Positions 36,520-45,252 of a stretch of 62,376 nt of DNA are shown here, piece by piece. Below the pieces are notes generated by a model. It was not told where the DNA came from. It did no database searches and saw only the letters and a list, made by a program, of their open reading frames with translations. The stretch is from an uncultured Muribaculaceae bacterium (GTDB taxonomy: Bacteria; Bacteroidota; Bacteroidia; Bacteroidales; Muribaculaceae). A program made the translations under genes and the position numbers. The stretch lies in assembly GCA_910576935.1 (NCBI GenBank), contig CAJTKG010000013.1, positions 1 through 62,376 of the forward strand, read 5' to 3'. Position 1 is the first letter of the stretch; each line of letters opens with the position of its first letter.

Positions 36520-37491
36520 TTATCTGAGTCTCAAGCGTTGCCCGATGCGAAGCTTGCTTGTAGTTTTAAGACCGTTCAGACGGCAAAGGCGAGCCACAGT
36601 GGTGCCGTTGCGCGAGGCGATGCGGCTGAGCGAGTCGCCTTTACGCACTTTGTAAGTCGCAGAACCTTGATTTGATGCTTTATAAGGTTTTGACGGATAG
36701 GCAGCACGATATTTCTCGGCATAACGGGCGTTGTCGGCCAAAGAGAAATTGCGGGCTTCCTGATACGTACGTTTGTCGAACGTGTAAGTGTCGGTGTGGG
36801 TGGTCTGATTGGCGAAGTCGAATATGGCCGCCGGGTTGATGGCGTAGCCCATATATCGTGTCTCGAAGTGAAGATGAGGGCCGGTCGAGCGTCCTGTATT
36901 ACCACCGAGGGCTATCGGATCGCCCGCTTTTACATATTGGTCGGGCTCGACAAGAAAGCGCGACAGGTGGCCGTATACGGTCTCAAGGTCGTTGGTGTGT
37001 CTGACAACGACATAGTAGCCATAGCCGCGGCGCTCGTATTTCGTCATTCTGACACGTCCGTCAAAGGCTGCGCGTATCGTGTCGCCGTGATTGATCTTTA
37101 GGTCGACACCTTTATGCATACGGCGGAAACGACGGCGGTAGCCATAGGGCGATGTGATGTAGCCGGGGTGGGGCATCGCGAATTTCGAGACGTTGATGAC
37201 AGCTGTCTGAGGCACGACGGCGTCGGCATAGCAGTTGACGCGGTTGCTTTCCCAGCCTTCGGTATAAATGTCATACTCGGGCTCTTCTTCTTCGCTGAAG
37301 AGGCTTTCGAGATATTTGGTGGCGTTGTCGAGCTGTATCGAGGCGTTGCCTTGGTCGGCGAGCAGGTCGCCGTGTTGTTGCTGGTGCTGTCCGGGCAGCA
37401 ATACGGTCGGGTTTTCTGCCGTCAGTGTCACCGCCGATATAAACGCGGAGGCAATCAGTGCGGTCAGTTTTGTTTTGCCGGATAAATTCAT
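36520..37491 (-). CDS. M23 family peptidoglycan endopeptidase with LysM domain
   Basis: An exported cell-wall hydrolase of 323 residues. The signal peptide (1-25) ends near VTLTAENP. The M23 domain runs about 105-220, with SPYGYRRRFRRMHKGVDLK (first His and Asp ligands) and GPHLHFETRYMG (HxH motif), so the zinc site is intact. A C-terminal LysM domain (about 278-323) starts ATYKVRKGDSLSRIASRNG and ends LRIGQRLRLR at the very C-terminus. It likely trims peptide cross-links during growth or division. It is 42 bases downstream of ndk with no separate promoter seen, so the two may be co-transcribed. Confidence 0.92.
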   Translation of the reverse strand: MNLSGKTKLTALIASAFISAVTLTAENPTVLLPGQHQQQHGDLLADQGNASIQLDNATKYLESLFSEEEEPEYDIYTEGWESNRVNCYADAVVPQTAVINVSKFAMPHPGYITSPYGYRRRFRRMHKGVDLKINHGDTIRAAFDGRVRMTKYERRGYGYYVVVRHTNDLETVYGHLSRFLVEPDQYVKAGDPIALGGNTGRSTGPHLHFETRYMGYAINPAAIFDFANQTTHTDTYTFDKRTYQEARNFSLADNARYAEKYRAAYPSKPYKASNQGSATYKVRKGDSLSRIASRNGTTVARLCRLNGLKTTSKLRIGQRLRLR

Positions 37492-37533
37492 TGGTTTTTT
37501 CGTTTTTTTCTGCTTATGATTGTAGATTGGTGA

Positions 37534-37998
37534 TCAGTTGATTTCGTCGGGGCTGTAGGTGGCAGGGAGAGTGAGAGGTGCGTAGTCGAATATTTCCTCG
37601 TCTTTGAAGAAGCGTTTGATTTCGATGGCTGCGTTTTCGTCGCTGTCTGACGCATGGATGATATTTTCCTGCGAACTCATGCCGAAGTCGCCTCGGATAG
37701 TGCCCGGTGCGGCGTTACGCGAATTGGTGGCGCCGGTCAGAGCTCGAACTACAGCGACGATGTCCTTGCCTTTGAGACACATGACAATGACAGGTGTAGC
37801 CATCATCGATCGCAGCAGTGAGGGGAAGAACGGTTTGTCGACAAGATGGGCATAGTGTTCGCGAAGAATTGCCTCGTCGAGCTGCATCATTTTCATGCCG
37901 GCTATGATAAGGCCTTTCTTCTGAAATCTGTCGATGACGGCGCCTACAAGACCGCGTTGCACGGTCGAAGGCTTCAATATGATGAGGGTTTTTTCCAT
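37534..37998 (-). CDS. ndk: Nucleoside diphosphate kinase
   Basis: Transfers the gamma-phosphate from ATP to NDPs through a phospho-histidine. The 154 residues are a normal length. The catalytic His is H115 in NIIHASDSDENAA, and RNAAPGTIRGDFG precedes it, both canonical. TLIILKPSTVQRGLVG at the N-terminus is also typical. It is the first gene of its unit, with a good promoter about 40 bases upstream (38038-38068). Confidence 0.97.
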   Translation of the reverse strand: MEKTLIILKPSTVQRGLVGAVIDRFQKKGLIIAGMKMMQLDEAILREHYAHLVDKPFFPSLLRSMMATPVIVMCLKGKDIVAVVRALTGATNSRNAAPGTIRGDFGMSSQENIIHASDSDENAAIEIKRFFKDEEIFDYAPLTLPATYSPDEIN

Positions 37999-38037
37999 TT
38001 GTTTTAAGGTATTTTAGCGGTATTCGGTCTGTTTCCC

Positions 38038-38068
38038 CAAAATTAGTGTTTTTTCCTTAACAGCCAAA
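38038..38068 (-). promoter_or_regulatory. Promoter of ndk
   Basis: On the minus strand TTTG (38065-38068), a 19-base spacer, then TAATTTTG (38038-38045). The predicted leader is about 30 bases. Confidence 0.7.
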
Positions 38069-38149
38069 GGTTTCGTGTAATAAAAAAAGCAAAAAAATGT
38101 TACGCCGTCCGATATTCGGGCATATTCCCAGACAGTCGTCAGGCAGATA

Positions 38150-38181
38150 TTTGCATAACTATAGAAATTAGGCTATTTTTG
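38150..38181 (+). promoter_or_regulatory. Promoter of the FRG-domain gene
   Basis: TTTG (38150-38153), a 20-base spacer, then TATTTTTG (38174-38181), 31 bases before the ATG at 38213. This is one of the best consensus matches in the window, so the gene is likely expressed under the housekeeping sigma factor. Confidence 0.7.
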
Positions 38182-38212
38182 AAAGGATTCTTAATTAAAA
38201 TTTAATTCTGTT

Positions 38213-40102
38213 ATGACACACTCTGTGGAACAAAAGCTGTTTATCGATTTGTTTGACGAGGCTTTGGCCTTTGTCGGATATAAGGGGCGCACGATTGACA
38301 TCATATTTGATATTTTTGAATGTCAGATGTTCCCGTCTGACAAGAAGTCGAAGTCGTTCTACCATCCTGTCAGACCCGACTATACCGATCACAGATTGAT
38401 TGTTCATAAGGAATGGATAGAAGCGGTTGTGTCAGACCGGCTTCCGACAGTCATAAGAACGTTTGCATATTATTATGCATATGGATTTTATAGTTATGGC
38501 GTTGGTGGTCGGGATTGTGGGTTGTGTCCTCACGACAGTGAGGCCATGGCGTTCTCTTACGGCTTGATGCAGCTTAACGGTATCCCGATACAGCCGCTTG
38601 TCCCTCAAGAGCAAGTTATGGAGCTTTTGTCTCGGTTTACACACAAAGAATATAAGATAATCGAGGGAGTGTCTGCTGACGGACATTCCGGCGTAATACT
38701 GACTTTGTCTGACGATGAGAACAGCAGGCTTTTATCTCAATTGGATGAGTTTGACAGGGCGGCGCGAAACCGAAAACTGAATATCAGATTCGGCTCTAAG
38801 GAACACCCGTTTGAGAATATAAACGAAGCGATAAAATATATTGAATATCTTGAGTGCGACGCGGTCGAAAACGACGATTTTCTCAACTCTGCTTATAATA
38901 AAGATATTTACCGCTATGATATAGGCGATTGTATTTATAAAGGGCGACATATGGTTGTCGGGCAATATAAGATACCGTGGGCTTCGGCCTATACCGCCCA
39001 TGCCGACAATACATTCCCGGTTAACAGTTTTCTGGTGACGCAACTTACACCGGCAAATGACGACCACGAATGGTTGCAAGGGGAGCGACAGGCTGAAAAT
39101 TTTACACCATTGTTTGCCATGAAACCCAATCTCTCCCGACGTCGATTTCTATTCAGGGGACAATATGAAGAATTTGTCGATCAGGTGACGGGCCTGCCTG
39201 TCTGCAAGCCCAATCTCTACCGTCCGAACGTCGATAAGAACCCGTTGCCGCATCGCATAAAGGCTTATGAGATGGCTTGTCTTGTAACGAGACATCCCCT
39301 CGTGAATCTGCTTGGCATCAAGGGTGTGACAATTTTCAACGAGCCGTTTAGATTTCAATTCAATCGCCTCGGTCTGGCTCAGCATTATTACAATAAAACC
39401 GCGTTTCTCGATCTGACCTCCGATATAGAGGTGGCCGGGTTTTTTGCTACGAGCCGATATGACGAGGACAGTGACACGTATAAGCCATATTCGCCTGACG
39501 ACAAGCTCGGTGTTCTGTATATCTACGATATGCGCCTGCCTTATGAATTCAAAAACAAGAAGTTGCCGCAGTTGTCGTCGATAGGCAAACAGTATGTGTT
39601 TCTGCGCAGCGCCATGCAGTCGGGTTTTCTGTTGAATATGCCGAAAGGGGTTGATTTTCATGACTTGCCTAACGTTTATCGTGTATATTTCAGACATGAT
39701 AAATCTATTTCCGATGCGGTTGCCGAAACAACCTGTTTCGGCGCGAAATACTTTCCCAAAGATGCTTTGAGCGATTATTGGCGTACCATGTATAAGGCGC
39801 CGACCTCGGATTATACGATCTCAATTAAGGCGAGAGAAATGTATATGCGACTCCACGGCGATGATTATAGGTCAATCGATGAGCTTGATAAAGCGTTGAT
39901 AGCTGAGGGTTTCAGGCTTGGCGTCAATCAATGGCCCGAATTTCCCGGGGCAATTCTTGACGATTATTATGACAATGCCCGCGAATTGTGGGCTGAATTC
40001 TGCCACGATATCTTCTTTTTGGGAGCTGAGGGCTTTTTTATGAAAAAATCACTTGAAGGGCTGATTGATAACAAAGAATACAAAAAAGCATTTTTCAGAT
40101 AG
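38213..40102 (+). CDS. FRG-domain protein of unknown function
   Basis: A cytosolic protein of 629 residues with no signal peptide or membrane segment. The FRG domain lies near 305-495: RRRFLFRGQYEEF (the name motif, near 310), QHYYNKTAFLDLTSDIEVAG near 389 and KQYVFLRSAMQSGFLL. FRG domains occur in predicted phage-defence and toxin-like proteins, but their activity is not established to my knowledge. The N-terminal 300 residues are unfamiliar. One segment (TVIRTFAYYYAYG, then HDSEAMAFSYGLMQL) resembles the helical pair of ImmA-like zincins without the HExxH histidines. The gene uses more AAA, ATA and AGA codons than its neighbours, is single, and is inserted between ndk and recG, which hints at horizontal gain. 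Its stop lies 10 bases from the recG stop. Confidence 0.75.
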   Translation: MTHSVEQKLFIDLFDEALAFVGYKGRTIDIIFDIFECQMFPSDKKSKSFYHPVRPDYTDHRLIVHKEWIEAVVSDRLPTVIRTFAYYYAYGFYSYGVGGRDCGLCPHDSEAMAFSYGLMQLNGIPIQPLVPQEQVMELLSRFTHKEYKIIEGVSADGHSGVILTLSDDENSRLLSQLDEFDRAARNRKLNIRFGSKEHPFENINEAIKYIEYLECDAVENDDFLNSAYNKDIYRYDIGDCIYKGRHMVVGQYKIPWASAYTAHADNTFPVNSFLVTQLTPANDDHEWLQGERQAENFTPLFAMKPNLSRRRFLFRGQYEEFVDQVTGLPVCKPNLYRPNVDKNPLPHRIKAYEMACLVTRHPLVNLLGIKGVTIFNEPFRFQFNRLGLAQHYYNKTAFLDLTSDIEVAGFFATSRYDEDSDTYKPYSPDDKLGVLYIYDMRLPYEFKNKKLPQLSSIGKQYVFLRSAMQSGFLLNMPKGVDFHDLPNVYRVYFRHDKSISDAVAETTCFGAKYFPKDALSDYWRTMYKAPTSDYTISIKAREMYMRLHGDDYRSIDELDKALIAEGFRLGVNQWPEFPGAILDDYYDNARELWAEFCHDIFFLGAEGFFMKKSLEGLIDNKEYKKAFFR

Positions 40103-40112
40103 GCGTAAACAC

Positions 40113-42203
40113 TCAGCTGATGCGACTCCAGTCGGCAGTGCGGTTTAGGGCCGCGGCGAGTTCGCGACGAGCTATGGCGTTGTCGGGCGATGTAAGGTCG
40201 GGATCATGTTCGAGCAGTTTTTCGGCTGCATTGCGTGCCAGTTGTATTATCTGTCCGTCGGTGGCGAGGTTGGCGATGTGCAGGTCAAACGGTATGCCGC
40301 TCTGCATCGTCCCCTCGATGTCGCCGGGGCCGCGCATGGTCATATCGGCCTCGGCGATGACAAAACCGTCGGTTGTGGTGGTCATAAGTTCGAGGCGCTT
40401 GCGGGTGTCCTTGGCGATCTCGCGTTTTGTCATGAGTATGCAGTAGCTCTGGTCGGCTCCGCGGCCCACACGTCCTCTGAGCTGATGCAACTGCGACAGA
40501 CCGAAACGTTCGGCATTTTCTATTATCATCACCGAGGCGTTGGGCACGTTGACGCCGACCTCGATGACAGTTGTGGCCACGAGTATATCGGCCTGATGTG
40601 AGGCAAACAGCTCCATCTGATAATCTTTTTCGGCCGGTTTCATACGTCCGTGAACGTAGGCTATCCTGAATTGCGGGAAAGTCGAACGCACAATCTCATA
40701 GCCTTCACGGAGGCTGCGGGCATCAAGCTTTTCATTCTCCTCGATAAGCGGATAGACGATGTAGACCTGTCGTCCCATCGAGATCTGACGGTGAACCGAG
40801 CGGTATATCTCAAGGCGTTTGTCGTCGTATCGCAGCAGTGTCTGCACAGGTTTGCGGCCTGGAGGCAGTGTGTCGATTACCGAAACGTCGAGATCGCCGT
40901 AGACTGTCATTGCGAGTGTGCGTGGTATCGGCGTGGCGGTCATCACGAGTATATGTGGCGACACAGTGTTTTTTTTCCATAGGCCGGCTCGCTGGGCCAC
41001 ACCGAAACGGTGCTGCTCGTCGATGACGGCGAGACCGAGGTTCTTGAATTCGACAGTGTCTTCGATGACGGCATGGGTGCCTATCAATATCGACAGGCTG
41101 CCGTCGGCGAGTGCGGCGTGTATCTCGCGCCGGGCCGCTGTCTTGGTCGAGCCGGTGAGGAGTGCCACTTTCACCCCGATGGGTTCGACCAGTTGCGAGA
41201 TAGTTTCATAATGTTGTCCGGCAAGAATTTCAGTAGGGGCCATAAGGCAGCATTGCAGCCCGTTGTCGACAGCGATCAGCATTGACATCAGCGCCACGAG
41301 AGTTTTACCGCTGCCGACGTCGCCTTGTACGAGACGGTTCATCTGCCGTCCGGTGTTCATGTCGGCGCGTATTTCCTTGATGACACGTTTCTGGGCGCTT
41401 GTCAGTTCGAATGGCAGGCATTCGCTGTAAAAGCGGTTGAATTTCTCGCCGACACGTGTGAGCTTGTGGCCTGCCGATGCGCGTTTGCGATGACCCGACC
41501 GCATGACCATGTCGAGCTGGATATAGAAGAGCTCTTCAAATTTAAGTCGCTCGCGTGCGCGTCTGAGCGAATCGTTGTCGTCGGGGTTATGGACTGTGGC
41601 GATGGCCTCGCCGAGCGGCATAAGCCTCAGGCTTTCGATTATGCTGCGCGGCAGTGTCTCTTCGATTGACTTGCGTGATTTTATAAGATTGGTGATCCAC
41701 GAATGGATCTGTTTCGATGTTATCGAGTTGTTGCGCAGACGGTCGGTCAGCGGGTAGACTCCGCGGAAGCTGCCCATGGCGCTGACGGCTTCGGGACGGT
41801 CGACTTCGGGGTGAGCCATCTGACGCACGCCGTTGAATGTCGACGGTCGGCCGAAGATGATATACTCGGTGTCGATGCTCAGCCTGTCGCGTATCGCGCG
41901 GGCTCGCTGAAACCATACGACTTCCATGCGCGAGCGGCCGTCGGTGAAAAGGCCTACGAGACGCATCCTGGCACCTTCGCCCATCATGTTAAGACGTATG
42001 AAACGCCCTTTGATCTGCACACAGGGCATCTCGTCGCTGAGTTCGGCGATGGTGTAGATCTTGGAGCGGTCGAGATAGCTCGTGGGGTAATGTCTGACAA
42101 GGTCGGCGCCGCTTTTTATGCCGAGTTCGTCACGCAGCAGATCGGCACGGCGCGGACCGATGCCTTTGAGATATTTTATGTCGAACGAGCGAAGGCTGTT
42201 CAT
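40113..42203 (-). CDS. recG: ATP-dependent DNA helicase RecG
   Basis: A branch-migrating helicase that remodels stalled forks and Holliday junctions. In 696 residues, the N-terminal wedge/OB region (about 1-240) begins LKGIGPRRADLLRDELGI. The helicase core has Walker A VQGDVGSGKTLVAL, DExH as AVIDEQHRFGVAQR, MTATPIPRTLAMTVYGDLD, and motifs V/VI as ATTVIEVGVNVPNAS and QLRGRVGRGADQSYC. All are intact. It overlaps ispD by 4 bases and is the last gene of the pyrB operon. Confidence 0.97.
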   Translation of the reverse strand: MNSLRSFDIKYLKGIGPRRADLLRDELGIKSGADLVRHYPTSYLDRSKIYTIAELSDEMPCVQIKGRFIRLNMMGEGARMRLVGLFTDGRSRMEVVWFQRARAIRDRLSIDTEYIIFGRPSTFNGVRQMAHPEVDRPEAVSAMGSFRGVYPLTDRLRNNSITSKQIHSWITNLIKSRKSIEETLPRSIIESLRLMPLGEAIATVHNPDDNDSLRRARERLKFEELFYIQLDMVMRSGHRKRASAGHKLTRVGEKFNRFYSECLPFELTSAQKRVIKEIRADMNTGRQMNRLVQGDVGSGKTLVALMSMLIAVDNGLQCCLMAPTEILAGQHYETISQLVEPIGVKVALLTGSTKTAARREIHAALADGSLSILIGTHAVIEDTVEFKNLGLAVIDEQHRFGVAQRAGLWKKNTVSPHILVMTATPIPRTLAMTVYGDLDVSVIDTLPPGRKPVQTLLRYDDKRLEIYRSVHRQISMGRQVYIVYPLIEENEKLDARSLREGYEIVRSTFPQFRIAYVHGRMKPAEKDYQMELFASHQADILVATTVIEVGVNVPNASVMIIENAERFGLSQLHQLRGRVGRGADQSYCILMTKREIAKDTRKRLELMTTTTDGFVIAEADMTMRGPGDIEGTMQSGIPFDLHIANLATDGQIIQLARNAAEKLLEHDPDLTSPDNAIARRELAAALNRTADWSRIS

Positions 42204-42892
42204 CTCCCTGCTTTGTCAATATGGTATGTTGCGACGGCTATGTCACCTCCGTGTGTGATTTTAATGTTGCGGCTGTCGCCTTCTACGAGAATCAAGTTGT
42301 CATAGCCTGCGGCTTCCATCACCGACGCATCGTCGGTAAACGATGTGCTGTATGGCATGCGGTAGGCTCGGGCGAGCTTGTGTCCGTCGAATACCTGCGG
42401 CGTCTGTATGGCTTTGTAAAGCGAGCGGTCGACGGCAGTCGAATTGTTGTCGTCGCTCAGTTCTCTTATCGAGTCGGTCAGGTCGATGGCGGGTAAAGCG
42501 CCATCGGCGCGGCCGTCAGACAAGGCCGCGCCGAGACGCTTGATAAGATCGGGTGTGACAAGCGGTCGCGCCCCGTCGTGGATATAGACCGTGTCGCTGT
42601 CGGGATACGCGTCGAGAGCGTTGCGCACCGACTCCCAGCGTGTTGCTCCGCCGTAGACGGTGCGGGGCGACGTGAAGCCGTACTCGACGCAAAGCTCGTG
42701 CCACAGGCTCTCCATGGCCTGATTTATAACGAGCGTGATCTCTGCGTCAGGCATCGCTGCGCGGAAAATCTCGATGGGGTAGAATACCACGGGACGGCCG
42801 CACAGCCTCACAAACTGCTTCGGAATATCGCTGCCGAAACGGCTGCCGCTTCCTGCGGCCACTATTACGACATGGACTGACTCGTCAGACAT
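42200..42892 (-). CDS. ispD: 2-C-methyl-D-erythritol 4-phosphate cytidylyltransferase
   Basis: The third step of the MEP isoprenoid pathway, coupling CTP with MEP. The 230 residues fit the family. The nucleotide-binding start is VIVAAGSGSRFGSDIPKQF with the catalytic Arg/Lys pair, VYIHDGARPLVTPDLI contains the metal and substrate residues, and AIQTPQVF is the C-terminal signature. It sits 9 bases after glyA and overlaps recG by 4 bases. The related ribitol-5-phosphate cytidylyltransferases look similar, but an isoprenoid role is more likely in a housekeeping operon. Confidence 0.92.
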   Translation of the reverse strand: MSDESVHVVIVAAGSGSRFGSDIPKQFVRLCGRPVVFYPIEIFRAAMPDAEITLVINQAMESLWHELCVEYGFTSPRTVYGGATRWESVRNALDAYPDSDTVYIHDGARPLVTPDLIKRLGAALSDGRADGALPAIDLTDSIRELSDDNNSTAVDRSLYKAIQTPQVFDGHKLARAYRMPYSTSFTDDASVMEAAGYDNLILVEGDSRNIKITHGGDIAVATYHIDKAGR

Positions 42893-42901
42893 TTACCGGT
42901 A

Positions 42902-44182
42902 TTAATATGCAAACATCGGGTATTCGTTCATCATCTCGTTGACCTTGCCTCTGACAGCCGCTATGGTGTCGGGGTTGTCGACGTTGTTGAGCACAGTGTC
43001 GATGAGTTCTACAATTTCGCCCATTGAGTCTTCCTTGATGCCGCGTGTGGTGATGGCCGGTGTGCCAAGGCGTATACCCGAGGTCTGGAAAGGCGAGCGA
43101 GAGTCGAAGGGCACCATGTTCTTGTTGGCCGTGATGTCGGCTTCGACGAGGACGCGCTCGGCCACTTTACCGGTGAGATCGGGATATTTTGTGCGCAGAT
43201 CGACGAGTATGCAGTGGTTTTCGGTGCCGCCCGATACAATTTTGTAGCCTTTGTCTTTGAGAGCCTGAGCCATAGCGGCGGCGTTGCGTTTTACCTGAAG
43301 CTGATATTCTCTGAAAGAAGGTTGGAGAGCTTCGCCGAATGCGACGGCTTTGGCGGCAATGACGTGTTCGAGCGGACCGCCCTGTACGCCGGGGAATACA
43401 GCCGAGTCAATCAGTTGCGACATAAGGCGAGTCTCGCCTTTGGGCGATTTTTTGCCCCAGGGGTTTTCGAAGTCTTCGCCCATTAGGATGATGCCGCCGC
43501 GCGGACCGCGCAGTGTCTTATGGGTCGTCGATGTGACGATGTGGGCATATTTGAGCGGGTTGTCAAGCAGTCCGGCCGCGATAAGGCCGGCCGGGTGAGC
43601 CATATCGACCATGAGGATGGCGCCTATGCTGTCGGCTATCTTGCGCATGCGGGCATAATCCCACTCGCGGCTGTAGGCACTGGCGCCGCCGATGATGAGT
43701 TTCGGACGTTCGCGCAGGGCTACTTCCTCCATCTGGTCGTAGTCGACGAGGCCGTCTTCTTCACGGACATTATATTCGAGGGCGTTGAAAACGAGCCCCG
43801 AGAAGTTGACAGGGCTGCCGTGTGACAAGTGGCCGCCGTGTGAGAGATTGAGACCGAGGAATTTGTCGCCGGGTTTCATGACGGTCATGAAGACGGCCAT
43901 GTTGGCTTGTGCACCGGAGTGGGGTTGCACGTTGGCATATGCAGCGCCGAACAGCTCTTTGACTCGGTCGATGGCAAGGTTTTCGGCTTCGTCGACAACC
44001 TGACATCCGCCATAATAGCGGCGTCCGGGATAACCTTCGGCATATTTGTTTGTAAGGCACGAACCCATGGCGGCCATAACCTGGTCACTGACAAAATTTT
44101 CGGAAGCGATAAGCTCTATGCCTTTTTTTTGGCGGAGGTGTTCACGTTCGATGATGTCAAAAATCATTTGATCTCTTTCCAT
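42902..44182 (-). CDS. glyA: Serine hydroxymethyltransferase
   Basis: A PLP enzyme interconverting serine and glycine with THF. I chose the ATG at 44182 (MERDQMIFDIIEREHLRQKK), giving 426 residues, the family norm. The open frame extends 34 codons further, but that part overlaps the preceding flavin reductase gene and is not SHMT-like. The PLP lysine is K222 in STTHKTLRGPRGG. ELIASENFVS near the N-terminus and YAEGYPGRRYYGGC are canonical. It starts 5 bases after the flavin reductase stop. Functionally it complements the glycine cleavage operon at 183-6817. Confidence 0.96.
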   Translation of the reverse strand: MERDQMIFDIIEREHLRQKKGIELIASENFVSDQVMAAMGSCLTNKYAEGYPGRRYYGGCQVVDEAENLAIDRVKELFGAAYANVQPHSGAQANMAVFMTVMKPGDKFLGLNLSHGGHLSHGSPVNFSGLVFNALEYNVREEDGLVDYDQMEEVALRERPKLIIGGASAYSREWDYARMRKIADSIGAILMVDMAHPAGLIAAGLLDNPLKYAHIVTSTTHKTLRGPRGGIILMGEDFENPWGKKSPKGETRLMSQLIDSAVFPGVQGGPLEHVIAAKAVAFGEALQPSFREYQLQVKRNAAAMAQALKDKGYKIVSGGTENHCILVDLRTKYPDLTGKVAERVLVEADITANKNMVPFDSRSPFQTSGIRLGTPAITTRGIKEDSMGEIVELIDTVLNNVDNPDTIAAVRGKVNEMMNEYPMFAY

Positions 44183-44187
44183 AGCGG

Positions 44188-44778
44188 TTATTTGTTTTTT
44201 TGGTGGTTTGAGCGTTTGTTTTTCTTTATTGAGAAGCCGAAATGTCCGAGTTTGCCGTCGAGTGCATAGTAGCCTCCGTGGCAATATGCCATCATGCCGG
44301 CGGCAGCGAGGTCGAAAGCATGTGTCTCGGGATTGATGAGCGATGATTCGGCAATGACGTTGACGACGTCGGCCACAAACATATCATGGCTGCCGAGTTT
44401 TATGATATCTTTGACGCGGCACTCGATCGACAGAGGTGATTGCTCGACGTAGGGACAGCCGACATCGACTCCCTCTACAGGTGTCAGTCCTGTTTCGGCC
44501 CATTTGTCGCAGTCTCGTCCGGAACGGACTCCGCAGAAGTCGGTGGCGCGCGCCATGGCGGCTGTGGTCAGATTGACCGTAAACTCCATATAGCGTTTTA
44601 TTATATTATATGAATGGCGTTCGGGACGCACCGAGATATAGAGCATAGGCGGATTGGTACATATTGTTCCCGTCCATGCCACGGTCAGAAGATTGGCGTC
44701 TACGTCTTTTATGCCGCACGAGACGAGTGCAGCCGGAAGCGGGTAGACCATTGTGCCCGGTTTCCAGTTTTCTTTCAT
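44188..44778 (-). CDS. Flavin reductase family protein
   Basis: An FMN-binding split-barrel protein of about 196 residues from the ATG at 44778 (MKENWKPGTMVYPLPAAL). An upstream in-frame start at 44826 lies inside pyrI and is less likely, since the chosen start overlaps the pyrI stop by 4 bases. The segments LVSCGIKDVDANLLTVAWTG, PMLYISVRPERHSYNII and FTVNLTTAAMARATDFCG are typical of the flavin reductase-like domain. Members reduce FMN or serve as uncharacterised flavoproteins, and no electron partner is encoded nearby. It is the third gene of the pyrB operon. Confidence 0.85.
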   Translation of the reverse strand: MKENWKPGTMVYPLPAALVSCGIKDVDANLLTVAWTGTICTNPPMLYISVRPERHSYNIIKRYMEFTVNLTTAAMARATDFCGVRSGRDCDKWAETGLTPVEGVDVGCPYVEQSPLSIECRVKDIIKLGSHDMFVADVVNVIAESSLINPETHAFDLAAAGMMAYCHGGYYALDGKLGHFGFSIKKNKRSNHQKNK

Positions 44779-45236
44779 AGAATCTTTGCGTCCTTTCCTT
44801 CGACAGTGTGGTTGCAATAGTGACAACGGATGACAACCGGATCATGTCCGACGACATGGAATTTTGTCTCCATCGGCTCGTTGTTGGTGATACACTTCGG
44901 ATTGTCGCATCTGACTATGCCTGTTATTGTCTCGGGCAACTCTACCGGTCGCTTGTCAGTGACTTCAAAGTTCTCGATTGTGTTGACTACAGCGGTCGGG
45001 GCTATAAGGGCGATGCGGTTGAGCACAGTCTCCGGAAAGACGGTGTCGGCGATCTTGATAATGCCTTTCTTGCCTATTTTGCTGCTTTCGAGGTTGTTGC
45101 CTATGGTGACGCTGCGGTCGAGATTCTCAATTCCCAAAAGCTTGACAGCCTTGAACAGAGCGGTTGACGGTATGCGGTCTATGACAGTGCCGGCCTTGAG
45201 TGCGGCGACGGCGAGTTCTTTCTTGTTGCTGGTCAT
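44775..45236 (-). CDS. pyrI: Aspartate carbamoyltransferase regulatory subunit
   Basis: Binds CTP/ATP and a structural zinc to confer allosteric control on PyrB. It has 153 residues. The N-terminal nucleotide-binding domain contains AGTVIDRIPSTALFKAVKLL. The C-terminal zinc domain has four cysteines, in CDNPKC and then CHYC, with the expected long spacer. It lies 16 bases after pyrB, and its stop overlaps the flavin reductase start. Having both subunits implies a feedback-regulated dodecameric enzyme. Confidence 0.96.
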   Translation of the reverse strand: MTSNKKELAVAALKAGTVIDRIPSTALFKAVKLLGIENLDRSVTIGNNLESSKIGKKGIIKIADTVFPETVLNRIALIAPTAVVNTIENFEVTDKRPVELPETITGIVRCDNPKCITNNEPMETKFHVVGHDPVVIRCHYCNHTVEGKDAKIL

Positions 45237-45252
45237 AATAGTCGTTTACTTG

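Noticed and set aside
44183..44284. 34-residue N-terminal extension of glyA
   Set aside because: It overlaps the flavin reductase gene on the same strand in another frame and reads as basic low-information sequence; the internal ATG gives the normal SHMT length.
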